A DNA stretch of 64,000 nt from Isochrysis galbana (GCA_018136815.1 CM030938.1:718128-782127); one strand, 5' to 3'; numbered from the stretch's first letter, positions 8,890 through 20,060 are shown. Notes: generated from the sequence alone by a model not told the origin. Program-made: numbers and translations.

Positions 8890-9176
8890 GCAAGCAAGTA
8901 TAGATACATTATAGCGTATAGCAACATAACAATAACAACGCAATATAGCTTGTGGGGTGGGCGGTGCCCTACGAACGCGAGTCGTGCGATTTTTTTGGCG
9001 CGCCGCGATTTTTTTTTGGTTCCTTAATTACGGGAACGTGTTGCGGATACACCTGCACCACGCACCACGACAAATTGCGACAAGTTTGACCGCAAGTTTG
9101 GGTGGTCCGGCACAAGATCCCCGCAAGAACGGCCGACAAGTTTGGGCAAGTCGGGCTGCAAGTATTGACCTGGCCC

Positions 9177-9900
9177 TATCGCGCTAGCCTCTAGCCTCCT
9201 ACGGTCCCGCAGCACTAAGGTTATACTAACACAACAATAAAACTCTGACGATTTCCTCAGGTGCTGCACCTGATCTCAGAACCGCTCACATGCGGCGCAG
9301 CGTTTCCCCCCCACTGGCGAGACGGCATGCGCCCTGGCGGCTTGAATAATAGGAAAACCTCACAGGCATGGGGACGCCGTGCGTGAGCAGAACAATTTTT
9401 TCTCCCTATCCGTGCGTTCCATCTTTCCGCGGGGGGAACACTCTGGGCGCGGATGGCGCGTGGAACCCCTGGGGGTACCCCCTGGGACCGGGGGGTGTTT
9501 ATTCAAGTATACGAGGATCACATTCACGTAAACAGCTGGGCCTCTCTCTCGGTCCTCGCCCCCCCCCCCCCCCCTCCCCCCCCACCCCTTTCTACTAGTA
9601 GATGCGCAACGTGCGCCATCTCCGACGTCGAGGGACCGCCGCTCCCCCCAACGTCAACAGCCACCGCCTCGGCCGCAGGTGAGCTCGCGGCTGCCCGTAC
9701 TGCGATCCGCGCCGACCCAGGTGGGGCAATCTGCCGCGTGCGGAGCGGTGCATCGGTGCCCCCAGGGCATGGAAATTATGTGCCCAAGCCCTCCGCCGGC
9801 TCGCGCGCCCGAGGGATTGGGTGGGGGCCGACAGGTCTGCACCACCCGCGCGCTTCCGCCCGCACAACCTTGAGGGCGGGCGTCACGTCCGACTGGAGCC
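9177..9900. other. No gene recognised
   Basis: Between the second hAT element and the NACHT gene the DNA has short ORFs in all frames, a C-run at 9560-9590 and no domain I recognise. It may contain the promoter and 5' UTR of the NACHT gene. Confidence 0.4.
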
Positions 9901-9955
9901 GGGCCGGCACGGCGCATGGCTGACCGCATCACCCTCTGCGCCTCAGGCGGGTGGA

Positions 9956-12511
9956 ATGGGGGCCATTGTCTCCTGCTTGCGGGACGGAGAGATGGTGCGC
10001 GTCGTCCCCGTGGAGCATTCCATGCGCCGTGGCGTCGGCACCGCGCTGCGTCCCGCGCCTCCTGGTGTGTACGCTACTGCCCCATGCGAGGCATCCGCGA
10101 GCATCATCAGCAGCAGCCAACGGCCGCATTGCTCGGCCAGTGCCCACCATGAATCAACTCACACACCCGCCAGTGTGTGGGACGCACAAACCGGTGCGTT
10201 CTCCTCCGAGTTGCGATTGGCGCTCACCGAGCTCGACAAACCACTGCTCGAGGTACTCGCGATCGGGCATATCCGGCTCTTGCGGTCCGAGTGGCTGCTG
10301 AAGCAGAAAGATAGCTTCATCCTGCCGCGGCGTCAGGAGCTGGAGGAGCTCGAGAAGCTAGGCCAGTCGCCGCTATTGAGTTGTGAGGAGGCGGTCGCCC
10401 TCATTAAGCGCGGCGATCGCTCCGTGGGCGCCCTGACCTACCGATGGCTCACCGCCAAGCACCCGGTGAGCCCGCCCTCCCCATGCCCAAGCCCTCGGAT
10501 CCTTCCAATCCTCGTTGACGCCAGCCGCTGACTCCGTGAGCACTCGTGTGTGTGGGTGGGGTGTGTCTTTCAGGACCCTAAAGGCGAGCGCGTCAAGGTG
10601 GTACAGAGCGCGCTGGTGGAGAACTCGCACATCGTGGCCATATTCTGGGACTGGGTGTCGCTGCCACAGGAGCCCCGGAGCCCGGAAGAAAGGGAAGCGT
10701 TCAAACACGCCCTCTCCGGGATCAACGAGGTCTACGCCTCGGCGATCAGCACGGTGGTGCTGCAGCTCAAGGAGATCCCGCCGCGGCCCGCGGAGTACAA
10801 TGGCTGGGTGTGCCTCTTCAACCTCGCCAAAGGTAAAGACAAGCTGGCCGTCTGTGCGGCGCTCAAGGACTTTGGCACGATCAAGAGCGTGTCGCTCGAG
10901 CCGCCGGGAGCGCGCGTCTGTTTTGAGTCGCACGAGTCGGCGTGCGCCGCCAAGCGCGCGGGCTCGGTCAACGGGTTGTGCGACGGCATCGATACAGAGT
11001 ACAACGAGACGAGTTACGATGGGCGCAGGGACGAGGCGGGGCGCGACAACGACGAGGGGACCGGCTGGTGCAATTTCGAGGCGGCGGTGAGCGGCGAGCT
11101 GATCTGCCGGCTGATTGCCGCCCCGAGGATCCGCGAGGCGCTGGCCAATCTTCCGTCCAAGATGCTGCTGTTGAGCAGCGCCGGGCCGCCCAAGCCCGTC
11201 GAGATGCCTGACGTGCAGCTCGAGACGCGCGTCGAGGATGTGGTCGCACGCATCAAGAAGGCCAAGTTCATCGGCAAGGCCGACGAGCCATTGGTGATCG
11301 ACAAGTACAAGCAGTACGTCGCGCGGATCGCCGACGCGCTGCAGAGGACGCTTGCCTTTGCGGCCTCCGAGGCAGCGTCCAGCGTCGAGCTTCCGCCGAT
11401 GCCCACGAACCCACGTCACGAAGTCATGCGCCAATGGCACCTCGAGGTCTTGCGGGTGCAGCACGCGTCCATCGCCGACGCCCTCACCGGCCGGCGGCTC
11501 GACACGCGCACTCAGTGTGTGTCGATTGCCATCAAGGGCAAGGACGCCATGGGCGAGATGCTGCCCGTGAGGGACGCGGCCACAATGGGTACGTGGTTGC
11601 CCAAGCAGAAGGTCCTCGCCCTGCTCACTGCACCGCCAGCAGCGGGGAAGACCTGGCTGATGAGCCAGGTGATCATGCACCTCCTCCCCGATGACACGTG
11701 CACACCCATCCTGATCAAGGTGGAGCAGTTGCAGGTGTCACTATCGCAACACGCGGAGCGCTTCGCTGCCGCCACCAACTGGATTGACGCCTACCTCCAG
11801 GTCACATGTGAACCAGCACACTGTGGCATGCTGTGCCAGGAGATGACCAGACGCCGTGCGGTGCTGCTGATTGATGGACTCGACGAGGCGGGTGCTGTGC
11901 GCGGGGAGATCGAGCATCACATCGCCACCGTCCTCGCGCCGCAGGGCCACCCGATCCTCTGCACCTCGCGCCCGGCGGGGCTCGACGAGGCCCTCTTCAA
12001 GGACTTCCATCGGCTCGAGCTTGTGCCGCTCAGCGATGCGCAGCAGGAGGCCTTTCTCACCCAGCGGCTCGGCGAGGAGCGGTGCGCTAAGCTCGCGCCC
12101 TATATGCGCGACAAGGTGCCGCTGGACGCCGAGACGCAGCGCCGAGTGACGGCCAACCCGCTGATGCTTGCCATGGTCGCCTCGATCGCCGAGCTGCGTG
12201 TGGGCATCGAGATGCCGACCACGACCGCTGCGCTCTACGAGACGGCGACGGATGCGATGCTCGGGCGCACAAAGGCCGCCACGGACTCGAAAGAGGTCAA
12301 GCAGGTGCTGCAGGCCGTCTTCTTTGAGGCGCACCGGGCCAAGCAGCGCATCATCACCGAATCTCACCTCCTCGCCGCCGTCAAGCGCACCAAGCAGGAG
12401 GCGGCGGTGACCAAGCTCAGCGAGCTCGTCGCCAAGGACCAGCTGCCGCTCATGCGCCTGCTCGAGCCGCCGCAGATGCAGGCCTTCCACCTGTCCATCC
12501 AGGAGTACTGA
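9956..12511 (+). CDS. NACHT (STAND) ATPase with HET/TIR-like N-terminal domain, NLR-like
   Basis: Two exons, 9956-10465 and 10574-12511, with a phase-0 GTGAGC...TTTCAG intron of 108 nt (815 aa). I chose the Met giving MGAIVSCLRDG because G2 and S6/C7 fit N-myristoylation/palmitoylation; an earlier start is possible. Residues about 155-340 hold YRWLTAKHPDPKGE, FWDWVSLPQ, and GWCNFE. This is an uncharacterised domain that recalls HET/TIR-type signalling domains. About residues 520-530 are a Walker A (PPAAGKT) and about 600-612 a Walker B with the acidic pair (VLLIDGLDEAG), then a sensor-like CTSRPAG. The ORF stops at HLSIQEY, followed at once by WD40 sequence out of frame, so this copy is truncated. 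Family knowledge: NACHT-WD40 proteins act as ligand-triggered switches in innate immunity or self-recognition. Confidence 0.8.
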
Positions 12512-12512
12512 T

Positions 12513-12752
12513 GACGAGACGATCAAAGTCTGGGACGCCGATTTGTTCGACACCATCGAATCGCGTCGCGGCGACGGCATGGTCTTCGGAAGCGATGGTG
12601 AGAGGGTGGAGCACGACAATGCGACGGTGCGCATGATAGAGGGTGGCGGTGCGTTCTACGCGCCAAGCCCGGTGGTATGTGTAGCGATCCACGGGTCGAG
12701 GGTCGTGGCAGGAGCGTCATCGGGGGAGCTATACCACCTCGAGGTGATGTGA
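12513..12752 (+). pseudogene. WD40 tail fragment fused after the NACHT ORF
   Basis: Reads [20 protein letters not shown] and ends GELYHLEVM, the same C-terminal tail as the left-facing WD40 gene. It is joined to the NACHT exon so that a TGA codon falls at the junction. The frames do not run on, and the rest of the WD40 array is absent. If the gene is transcribed, an intron could in principle bypass the stop, but I see no convincing donor. Confidence 0.75.
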
Positions 12753-13630
12753 GGCGAGGTGAAACGCAATGAGGCAGTGGGAAAGGTGCCGTCGGGGTTG
12801 GCGGGGGCGAAAACGGAGCGGTGGTGGTTGCATGGGACAAGTTTACACACAGAGCGAACGAGCGAGGGACAGACGTGGCGCGGACACATAGTATAGCGCA
12901 GCTGCAAAGCGTATATGCGAGTGGGGTCGCATGGACGTGCGTGCGCTTGTTTCAGTGCGAATCGTTCGACTCGTTCACATATGGGTGGGACGGGTACACC
13001 GCGTCCATGTGTATACAAAATCCAAGTGAACAAGCCATTCTTGTGTTCCACGCATCCATCTCTCACCAGATCGCTCGTGTCACCCTAGAAATGAAAACGC
13101 CAGTTAGAGCGAAGTCCCAGTCACATTCGGTCGATCGAGACCCATGTCCATGGTGAGGAATGCGCGAAAGCTCGAGCGCCGTCTCGCTTTGTTGAGTAAC
13201 GGAGGCGAGCCTAGAGGCACGGGGACGCCATGCACGGATTGCGAGGTCCCACGCACGATCTTCAATACTTCAGTGATATGGAGCGACCAAGCTAAGACTC
13301 GGCTGACCTTCCACTACGCGGTGTGCGACGATTGCCGTTCCGCAAAGCTGTGCAAGCGACTGCGCGACGATCCGGCGGCCAAACTGGTACAAATGGGCGC
13401 CGACGCGTCGGCGCGCACGAAGCGTCCTCGCTACGAAGGTGCTCCGCTTGCGGCGTGCGAGTGCACCGATCTGATCGTCACCCTGCTCATCAAACAGGGG
13501 GGCCAGTGCGCGTCGTGCAGGCACGAGGTGCGCTTGGCGGCGGGCGCGGGCATCTACATGGCGTCGCTCGACAAGGTGGGCGCGCGTTACGACGACGGCA
13601 CAGCGCAAGTTCTCTGCCTCGGCTGCCAGC
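12513..13630 (+). repeat. Right arm of the 1118-bp inverted duplication
   Basis: Reverse complement of 4890-6007, with equal length and few substitutions. Here the HNH side (above 13630) continues into the full gene. The WD40 side is cut at GACGAGACGATC and joined to the end of the NACHT ORF at 12512. Each arm is therefore native at one end and broken at the other. Confidence 0.9.
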
Positions 13631-14260
13631 GCCTCTTCAACGACCTCGGCGTGTGCGACCGCGCGGCACTCACGCGCGCCATCGTGCGCGCCGCGGCGGC
13701 GCCGCGCCCCCGCCCCGTCGAAGCACTTCCCATCGACTTTGAGCGCAGCGTCGCCACGAAAGTGGAGCAGATGCGCCGGCGCGAGGTTTCGACCGACCGG
13801 CCATCGCGCGGCTCCGTTGTCAAATTGAGCGTGGCAGCGGCATGCGGTCGCCTCCGTCGCAGCGGTCTCCATTGCGTGCGCGGCTTGTGGCGATTGAATG
13901 CATCATGTGAAGCACTCTTGACTCTTGCATGTGCATTTCTGATGTATGTTGTTGTCGTGTTTGCAGGTGGTCACAAACGTCCCTCTCAGCGCTACGCCGG
14001 GGGACCTGAACATGTGGTCGTTTGATCGCGTGGTACCGGGGTCCGACTACGCGTCCGGTACGATCCAACCTGTGCTCCATCGGTTCAACGACGCCAAGTA
14101 TGTGTGGGATGACATCGTGGCGCGCGGCTGGCTGGACGGGTTCGTTCGCGCGCATGGTGGTCGACCGCGCGTCGTGGACCTAGAGGCGGTGGCAGGGGCG
14201 GTGACCGAACTGCAGGTGAAGCAGAAATCGGCCGAGTGCGTTGGCATGAAACGCCGGTGA
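13144..14260 (+). CDS. HNH-like zinc-binding protein
   Basis: Exon 1 begins at 13144 (MSMVRNARKLERR) and probably ends near 13830 (donor GTGGCA). Exon 2 starts at 13967 after GTTTGCAG and ends at 14260. The intron of about 136 nt is my best guess at phase 0. Four CxxC motifs lie in exon 1. Two modules resemble the core of HNH nucleases: ASLDKVGARYDD...LCLGCQRLFNDL (about residues 140-172) and, in exon 2, WSFDRVVPGSDYASGTIQPV followed by LHRFNDAKYVW. The second aligns with the 'SLDRID...Y..GN' block of HNH proteins, but the catalytic His is not evident. It could be a nuclease or a DNA-binding relic. It directly follows the WD40 tail in both copies of the locus. Confidence 0.6.
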
Positions 14261-14399
14261 GACCGCCGACCGGTGTCCCCAGACCATTTAGTCCGAACAC
14301 CAGCGACAAGGGTGGGCTGACACCGCCGTGCTCTCGCTGGAACGCCGCGAAGAAGGTCGGCCTGTCAGGCGGGTCGGTCGCCATCGCTCTGCCTCGGAT

Positions 14400-15065
14400 T
14401 CGGATTCGGATAAGAGCGGGGAGAGAGACGAGGGGAAATCTTCCCCCAATCCCACGATAAAAAATGCGGGCCTCCGGATCAACAAGAGTTTTTTTTAACC
14501 CAGCCTCCCCCACCTCTAAGGCTAGGGTTCGGTGAGGTGGGCAGGTTAGTTAGGGCAAGTTGGCCCTTCTCCGCGCTCTCTCTCCCCTCTCCTGTGGCAC
14601 GCGCAATGGGCAATGGGGCGCCTGCGGCAGGCTTGCACCTGCCCTCTGGCGACCCCTGGACCCCTGGAGGCTCCAGGAGGCCAGCTCAGGGGGCAGAGGA
14701 GGCTGGGACTGGGCGGGCCCTGGCATCCCCTGCCTCTTCCATGCTGGCGCTCCTGAGCCCCAGGGGCCCCCACGCTGCACCTGTCTGCCTGTCGACCAGG
14801 GGGGGAGGGGGGATTGGAGCGATGGGCTGGCCACGAGGGGCCAGGACGAGCGAACCAGGCGTGCCTGTCAGTGGGAGAGTGGGCCAGCAGGGCAGTGGGC
14901 TCCTGGCAAACACTGGCAAGCCATCAAGCATGCTAGAAGCATGGGTGGTTCCCTCCCCACGGCTGGGGAGCAGTGGAGAGAGCAGGGGGTTCATGCCCCG
15001 CCATGCGTGAACCAAGCATAAACTTAGTTGCTCCATCGCAACCAAGTATAAATTTAGTTGAGCCG
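14400..15065 (-). mobile_element. Diverged copy of the short retroelement family, two 5' ends in tandem
   Basis: Read on the minus strand, the 5' end motif appears twice: CAACTAAATTTATACTTGGT (15062 downwards) followed by TGCGATGGAG, then CAACTAAGTTTATGCTTGGT. The body resembles 6718-7466 reversed. The 3' side ends in a T/A-rich run near 14490. I found no target duplication, so one end may be rearranged. Confidence 0.6.
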
Positions 15066-15430
15066 TTCACATTCATGTGCACATGCAAGGTCCGTGCCTA
15101 TCGCCTCGTCGCAACTCGTAAAGGGCTTGTTAGCAAGGCTTCCTGAGATGAGCAAACGTCCACACGCAAGAGCGACCTCCCACTCCCCGTCCTCCATCGC
15201 ATAACAAAAAACGGCAAGCGCAACCAAAAAAACGCTTTACAATATCTGGAACACGCACAAGACCAGGTGCCAAGTATGAAGACAACCGATATTTTGAACA
15301 TGCCAACCGATCCGTCATCAGTAACTACCTTGCTGCGATTGGTCGCCAAAATGAATGCCACACAGTCTACCGTTACAGCTGCAGGAGGACTAGGCGGCAA
15401 GACGCACGGCCTTGACCCGCTCGTGCGCTT

Positions 15431-15935
15431 CTACTTCTTTATCCCTTCTGTCGGAGGCTGCTCGGGCTCGGGCTCGGGCTCAGGTTCCGGTCCAAACGGC
15501 TCCGTGTCGTGCCATGTCTGCAGCGGTCCCGAGGGCACGAACGTGGGGGAGATCTTCACTTGTAGCGCGTTGAGCTTCCATTTGAGCCTAGTCTCGGACA
15601 CCTTATTGTTGGCCGCCCGTACACGTGCCTTGGCCTCAGCGACGGGACCGTCGTTTGACTCCTCGTCGACAGCGTTGTCGGCGCCCGCTTCGATGCGCGC
15701 CTCGGCGAGCGCAGCGAGCGCCTCTGCATGTGCTAAGCGCGCGCGCGTTGCAGCCTCGGTTTGGACGGCACTCTGCGTCGCGCTGAGCGCGCACCGGAGC
15801 ACGCCCCGCCGAGAAGGGCCTCTCGACCATCACTTCGTACCTCGTAGTAGTGCCTGAGGCGCCTTCTCCTTGAGGCTCGGCCGGCTCCTCTCGGCAGAGC
15901 GCTGAGGCAGAGCCCTTGCTCAGCCAGCGCAAGCA
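15431..15935 (-). CDS. Possible 3' exons of a coiled-coil protein
   Basis: Two open segments connect if a 58-nt intron (GTACGAAG...CGCTCAG, 15783-15840) is removed. The result contains an Ala/Glu/Arg-rich helix (RARLAHAEALAALAEARIEA), probably a coiled coil, then a short acidic (PE)n tail and EGIKK at the stop (15431). It may be a separate small gene or a 3' continuation of the LRR gene that ends at 15936. The upstream start is not identified. Confidence 0.35.
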
Positions 15936-18900
15936 CTAAAGCCACTCCTGCCACGGCTGTGTCTTGGTCTCGTCAATGTAAAAGCCCCAGTCGTCAAACT
16001 TGCACCTACCGGAGGTGAGCACGGCGCCACCGTTGGGCAACTTCTCAAGCGTAGGCGTCTTGTGTGCCCTGTCGTGCGGCGCGTCGGGACCCTCGACGCG
16101 CAGCATGCCCTGCAACTCGAGACGGTATGTCTTCATACTTGTGCATGTTCAACTCGGGCGGGATCTCAACGTGCAGCGGCTCGTGGCCATCCGGCGGCAT
16201 CCCCTCGAGCGCAAGCATGGCACTGATGGCGGCGGCGGCAGCGTCCGCCATCGTGGCGGCCGCGGAGCTGTTCGCCAGGGCATCCGCCTCAAGCGTCTCA
16301 ATAGCCGAGATGAAGGTGGCGAGGCTGCCCATCGCAGAGGCGCACAAGGTGTCGGCGTCGGCGGGCGGGAGCGGCTTAGGCCGGGGCGGCTGGTAGTAGC
16401 GCTGGCGCTCTCGCAACAGTGCCGCCGCCGCCACCTCGAGGAGGCTGGCGGGCGGCGTATGGGCTGGTGGGTCGGCCTGCGCGTTGGCCGGTGCACGCAG
16501 CCCGTGAGGTTGCGCCATGGCGCGCACGAGCTGCACGAAGGGCGTGTCGGGCCATTCGGCGGGCGGACCCGCGCTACAGAAGAAGTCGGCGACCCACTGC
16601 AAGAAGCCCCCAAACGGCAAGCGCGCATCGGCCCTCCTAGTGCTCAGCCGGGCAAGTGTCAGTGGCGGCAGAAGACGCGCGGTGAGCTCGAGCAACGGCG
16701 CCGAGTCGGGCGTCGCGCCTGGGAGGCTGCGGAAGGCGAGAGCGGCAGCGTTGGCCATCTCGGGCGGGATATGGGCGATAATGCCGTCCCACAGCATGCC
16801 TGCGGCCCACCGATTGCAGCAGAGTGCAAGCTGGATGGAACCGACGGTGGCGGCGCCCGCAGAAGGGGCGCAGGCGCTCTGACGGCCTAGCGGCGCCTCG
16901 ACGGGCGTCGCCGGCGCGTCGAGCAGATCGCACAGCACGATACTGCCGCCTTGCTCGATGGCGGCGGCAACAGCAGCGTTGGCACCGTCGGTTGCGCACC
17001 CGGCGAGCATCAGGGAGCGCAGCCGCGAGGCGCGGGGCACGCTGCGTGCGAGCGCGGTGACACCTTCATCGGTTAGAACGTTGTCTGAGAGGTCAAGCAG
17101 CTCGAGCGCGCTGCGAAAGGCGGAGCCGAGCCCATCGCCAAGCAGCGCCCCGAGGAGTGGCGCAGGCTCGTCGGGCATGGCCCCGGCGCCCTTACTGGCG
17201 CGCTCACTGGTAGCACACGCGTAGCCGTGAGGGCCGGGTCCTCTTGAAAGGCAGCGAGCGCCGAATGCTCAGCGGGGCCGATGCCGCCGAGCGGGTTGTC
17301 GCTCAGGTCTAGGCTTGTGAGGGTCTGATGGTAACAGAGCGGCACAACAATGGCCGCGAGGCCGTCGTGGTCGACTCCACAGCCGACAGCCTTCAAACAT
17401 GTGAGGGACGACTTGGGCGAGAGGAGCGCTGCAAGCGCCTCCGCGGCTAGTGCACCTGCAGCGTTGCCACTGACGTCGAGAGCGGTCAGGGCGGGGTGTG
17501 CGGCGAGCGGCGCCACAAGCGCAGCGAGGCATGGATCGGGCAGGCGCATCTGTGCGACACAGAGCGTGCGTAGTGCCCAGTGACTTTGCACGGCGGCGCC
17601 GAGCGCGCCAGCCACCCGCACGGCGTGCACGGCGGCCGCCGAGTCGGGATCGTCATCGGCGCGGCTCGAGGCGATTGGATGACCCGCGAGGTCGACGAGA
17701 GTCAGGGATCGGTTGGCGCGTAGCATGCGCGCCAGCGCGAGTCCCCACGAGGCGCGCGCACGCCGGCCCATGCTTGCTGCGCCTGGGTCGCCCGCAAGCC
17801 GACGCCACTCAAGCTCATTGAGGCTGCGCGAGCGGCCGACAGCATCGGCAAGCGCACCGAGCGCCTCGGCGGGCGCCTCGAAGAGCGGGTTATCCGACAA
17901 GTTGAGCTGCTCAAGCCCGCCGCTCGCCGCGACAAGCTCGGCGAGCGCGAGGCCAGCGGCCGCACCAAAGCCGTTGGCGCTCACGTCGAGCTCGAGGAGC
18001 GCGCCGCCGCGCGGCGCCGAGCGTAGCGAGCCAAAAAGGAGAAGCGCGCCCGCATCGCCGAGCGCGCAGCGCGCGGCACGCAGCCGTGCGAGCGTGCCGC
18101 CAGAGGCGAGCGGGTCCATTGCGAGCGCGAGCGCTGCGGCAGCGTCGGCCGCCGCGCCGGAGAGCGGTGCGGGCACCAGTTGCGCCAGCTTCGCACCATA
18201 CTCTGCGGCCGCCGCGCCGGAGAGCGGTGCGGGCACCAGTTGCGCCAGCTTCGCACCATACTCTGCGGCCGCGAGCGCTGTCGCAGCGGGCGGCGGCTCG
18301 AGCGCTCCGGCGGCGGCGGTGCCCGACATGTCGAGGGAGCGGAGGCCGGCGCGCGCGAGCGCCTCGAAGAGGAGCGCCGCCTCGGCACTCCGCACGCGCT
18401 GGCCGCGCACGTAGAGCGTTTCGATGCCGGGCGTGGCCTCACATGCGGCCGCAAGCCCCACCCACGCGGCGCCAATCTTGCAGGCCGCCGAGACGGGCAG
18501 CTGGCCGACGCCCAACGCGGACACGGCTGTGAGGCCGCGCAGCCCCGCGGCCAGCGCCTCCGATGCAAGCAGCGCCGCTGGGAGGTCGAGGAGAGCCAAC
18601 GGCGCCTCGGCATCGGCGCACGTGGCGGCGAGCTCGGCCATCGCCTGCCGCGCGACAGTCTCGGAGCACGCGCTAAAGCGAGCAAGTGAGAGCGCGTCGT
18701 CGCCCGCGCGCACGATGCGGGCATGCGCGGCGGAGAGATCGGTGTTGGCCACGAAGGCAGCGCGCAGCTCGCCGCCTAGTCCGTTGGGCAGCCCGAGCGA
18801 CTCCCACTCGGCAGCGGCGAGCCACTCGGCGAGCACACCGAGTGGCACGCGCTGCGTGCCCGCCACCTTGGTCGGCGGCAGCGCGTACGACGGCTGCGTG

Positions 18901-19350
18901 CCCGCGATGGGCGGGATTTGGTGGTGTGCGCGGTGGCGCGTCGCGTCGAGCTCCGCACGCAGCGCGAGCAACTCCTCCGCCGTGGGCGCTGGTTCGACCG
19001 CCAGCACCTCGATGGCATCGCCCACGCGCCGAAGGAGCGGCAGCCTCGTACCTGCTGACACGACAGCGCCCGCCTCGAGCGCGGCCGCGACGGCGAGCGC
19101 CTCAGAGGGTGAGAGCGTGGCTGTGGCGAGCCCCTCAGGAACCGGCTCCGGCGGCGGGGCTGCCCGCGTTGGCTCACGGACCGCGTCTCTCTCAGCGGCA
19201 CGGCGGGCGGCCGCGAGCGCCTCTGTCTCAGCGTGCGCCGAGCGGCGGTGGTTGGCTCTACGAAGGAGCGCCCCGAGCTGAAAGAGCGCTGCGGCCGCGT
19301 CTTTCTGCGGTGCTCCAGCGGATGCGTCTAGGTCATCTGCCTCAGAGAGC
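15936..19350 (-). CDS. Leucine-rich-repeat protein (NLR-type, RI-like LRRs)
   Basis: The main exon runs from about 19350 (after a pyrimidine-rich TCCTTCAG acceptor) to 17196, the next from 17166 to 16139, and the last from 16109 to the stop at 15936. The two introns would be only 29 nt each (17167-17195 and 16110-16138), both phase 0 and both GT-AG. Without them the frame breaks. For the first, a nearby GTGAGC donor would give 41 nt. LRRs of 28 residues with the L-x-x-L-x-L-S-x-N core (LDLSDN, LDVSGN) fill about residues 200-700. An Ala/Glu-rich N-terminal part precedes them and Ala-rich helices follow. A 60-bp segment is tandemly duplicated at 18148-18267. No NACHT domain is seen here. Any first exon above 19350 lies in low-complexity DNA and was not found. 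Confidence 0.75.
18148..18267. repeat. 60-bp tandem duplication inside the LRR gene
   Basis: The block CGGCCGCCGCGCCGGAGAGC... occurs twice in direct succession, in frame, so the protein repeats a segment ending PAPLSGAAA with the same flanks. Identity is essentially complete, so the duplication is recent. Confidence 0.85.
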
Positions 19351-19364
19351 TGAAGGAGAGCGGT

Positions 19365-19870
19365 GTGGAGAGAAGGGAGGAGAGAGGAGAGGAGCTATGC
19401 GGAGCGGCGGTCGGGAGCGGTCAGAGGGGACAGTGGAGATGCGGTGACAGCGATCTGGGGGAGGGGGGGGGGGGGGGGGGGGGGGGGACCGTGGAGGTGC
19501 GGGGGAAGCCATCCGGGGGAAGGTGGGAGGCGGAGGAGGGGAAGGTGGGAGGGGAGGAGGGGAAAAGGAGCGGTTGCTGCGGCTGGAGGTGGAAGAGGGG
19601 TGGTGCAGGAGAGGGAGAGGGGGAGGGAGGAAGGGAGGGAGGGAGAGGCAGGACACTGGGGAGGAGAGAGGGAAGAGTACGAGTAGAGAGAAACGGGGAG
19701 AACGGGGGGTGGGGAGGGGAGGGGAGGGGGGAGAGAGAGGGAAAGGAGAGAGAGAGAGAGGGACGGAGCAGCAGCGGTCGCGCGGGTGGAAACGGACAGA
19801 GCAAATACCGCCCGGGGGGGGGCGGGGGGGGGGGGAGGGGGGGGGGGGAGAAGCGGCCGTGAGGACACGA
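19365..19870. repeat. Poly-G and GA/GGAG-rich low-complexity DNA upstream of the LRR gene
   Basis: Includes a G-run at about 19459-19487 and a second at 19818-19850. The long open frames on both strands here encode only Pro/Ser or Gly/Arg/Glu runs and are not treated as genes. Confidence 0.8.
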
Positions 19871-19886
19871 CCGACCCTAGATCCCT

Positions 19887-20060
19887 AGCTAGATGGATGG
19901 GAAATACGTGTTTACCGTATTTGGCTAGAAGCTAAATACATATGTATTTGGCTGTATTTGAAGCGCGTCCTGGGTGGCAGGCCTCGAATGTATTTGAAAT
20001 GTATTTGGTCGGAGGCCAAATGCATTTGCATTTGGCTGTATTTGAAATACTATATACCTA
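19887..20060 (+). mobile_element. MITE-like repeat, copy A
   Basis: Begins GATGGGAAATACGTGTTTAC, followed by the palindromic core 'AAATACATATGTATTT', then GAAGCGCGTCCTGGGT and GGCCTCGAATGTATTTGAAA. About 175 bp, with two near relatives at 34016-34200 and 60870-61048. This copy lacks the clear right inverted terminus seen in copy C. Confidence 0.75.

Larger units (their letters stand above)
6438..9176 (+). mobile_element. Second hAT element, left end in gap, carrying two nested retroelements
   Basis: The right end is recognisable from subterminal 'AAGTTTG' repeats (9070-9150) and the terminal AGTATTGACCTGGCCC (9161-9176). This resembles the inverted repeat of the first hAT element (AGTATTGCCCTGACCC). 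The transposase ORF lies inside. The left end is not visible and probably falls in the gap. One retroelement splits the transposase ORF (6718-7466) and a second sits 58 bp after the stop (7732-8872). Confidence 0.7.

Noticed and set aside
10373-11680. 435-codon minus-strand ORF opposite the NACHT gene
   Set aside because: Antisense shadow of a GC-rich gene. It has no domain, and the sense strand has the Walker motifs.
16000-16890. Plus-strand ORFs opposite the LRR gene
   Set aside because: Arg/Ala-rich antisense shadows; the minus strand has clear LRR motifs.
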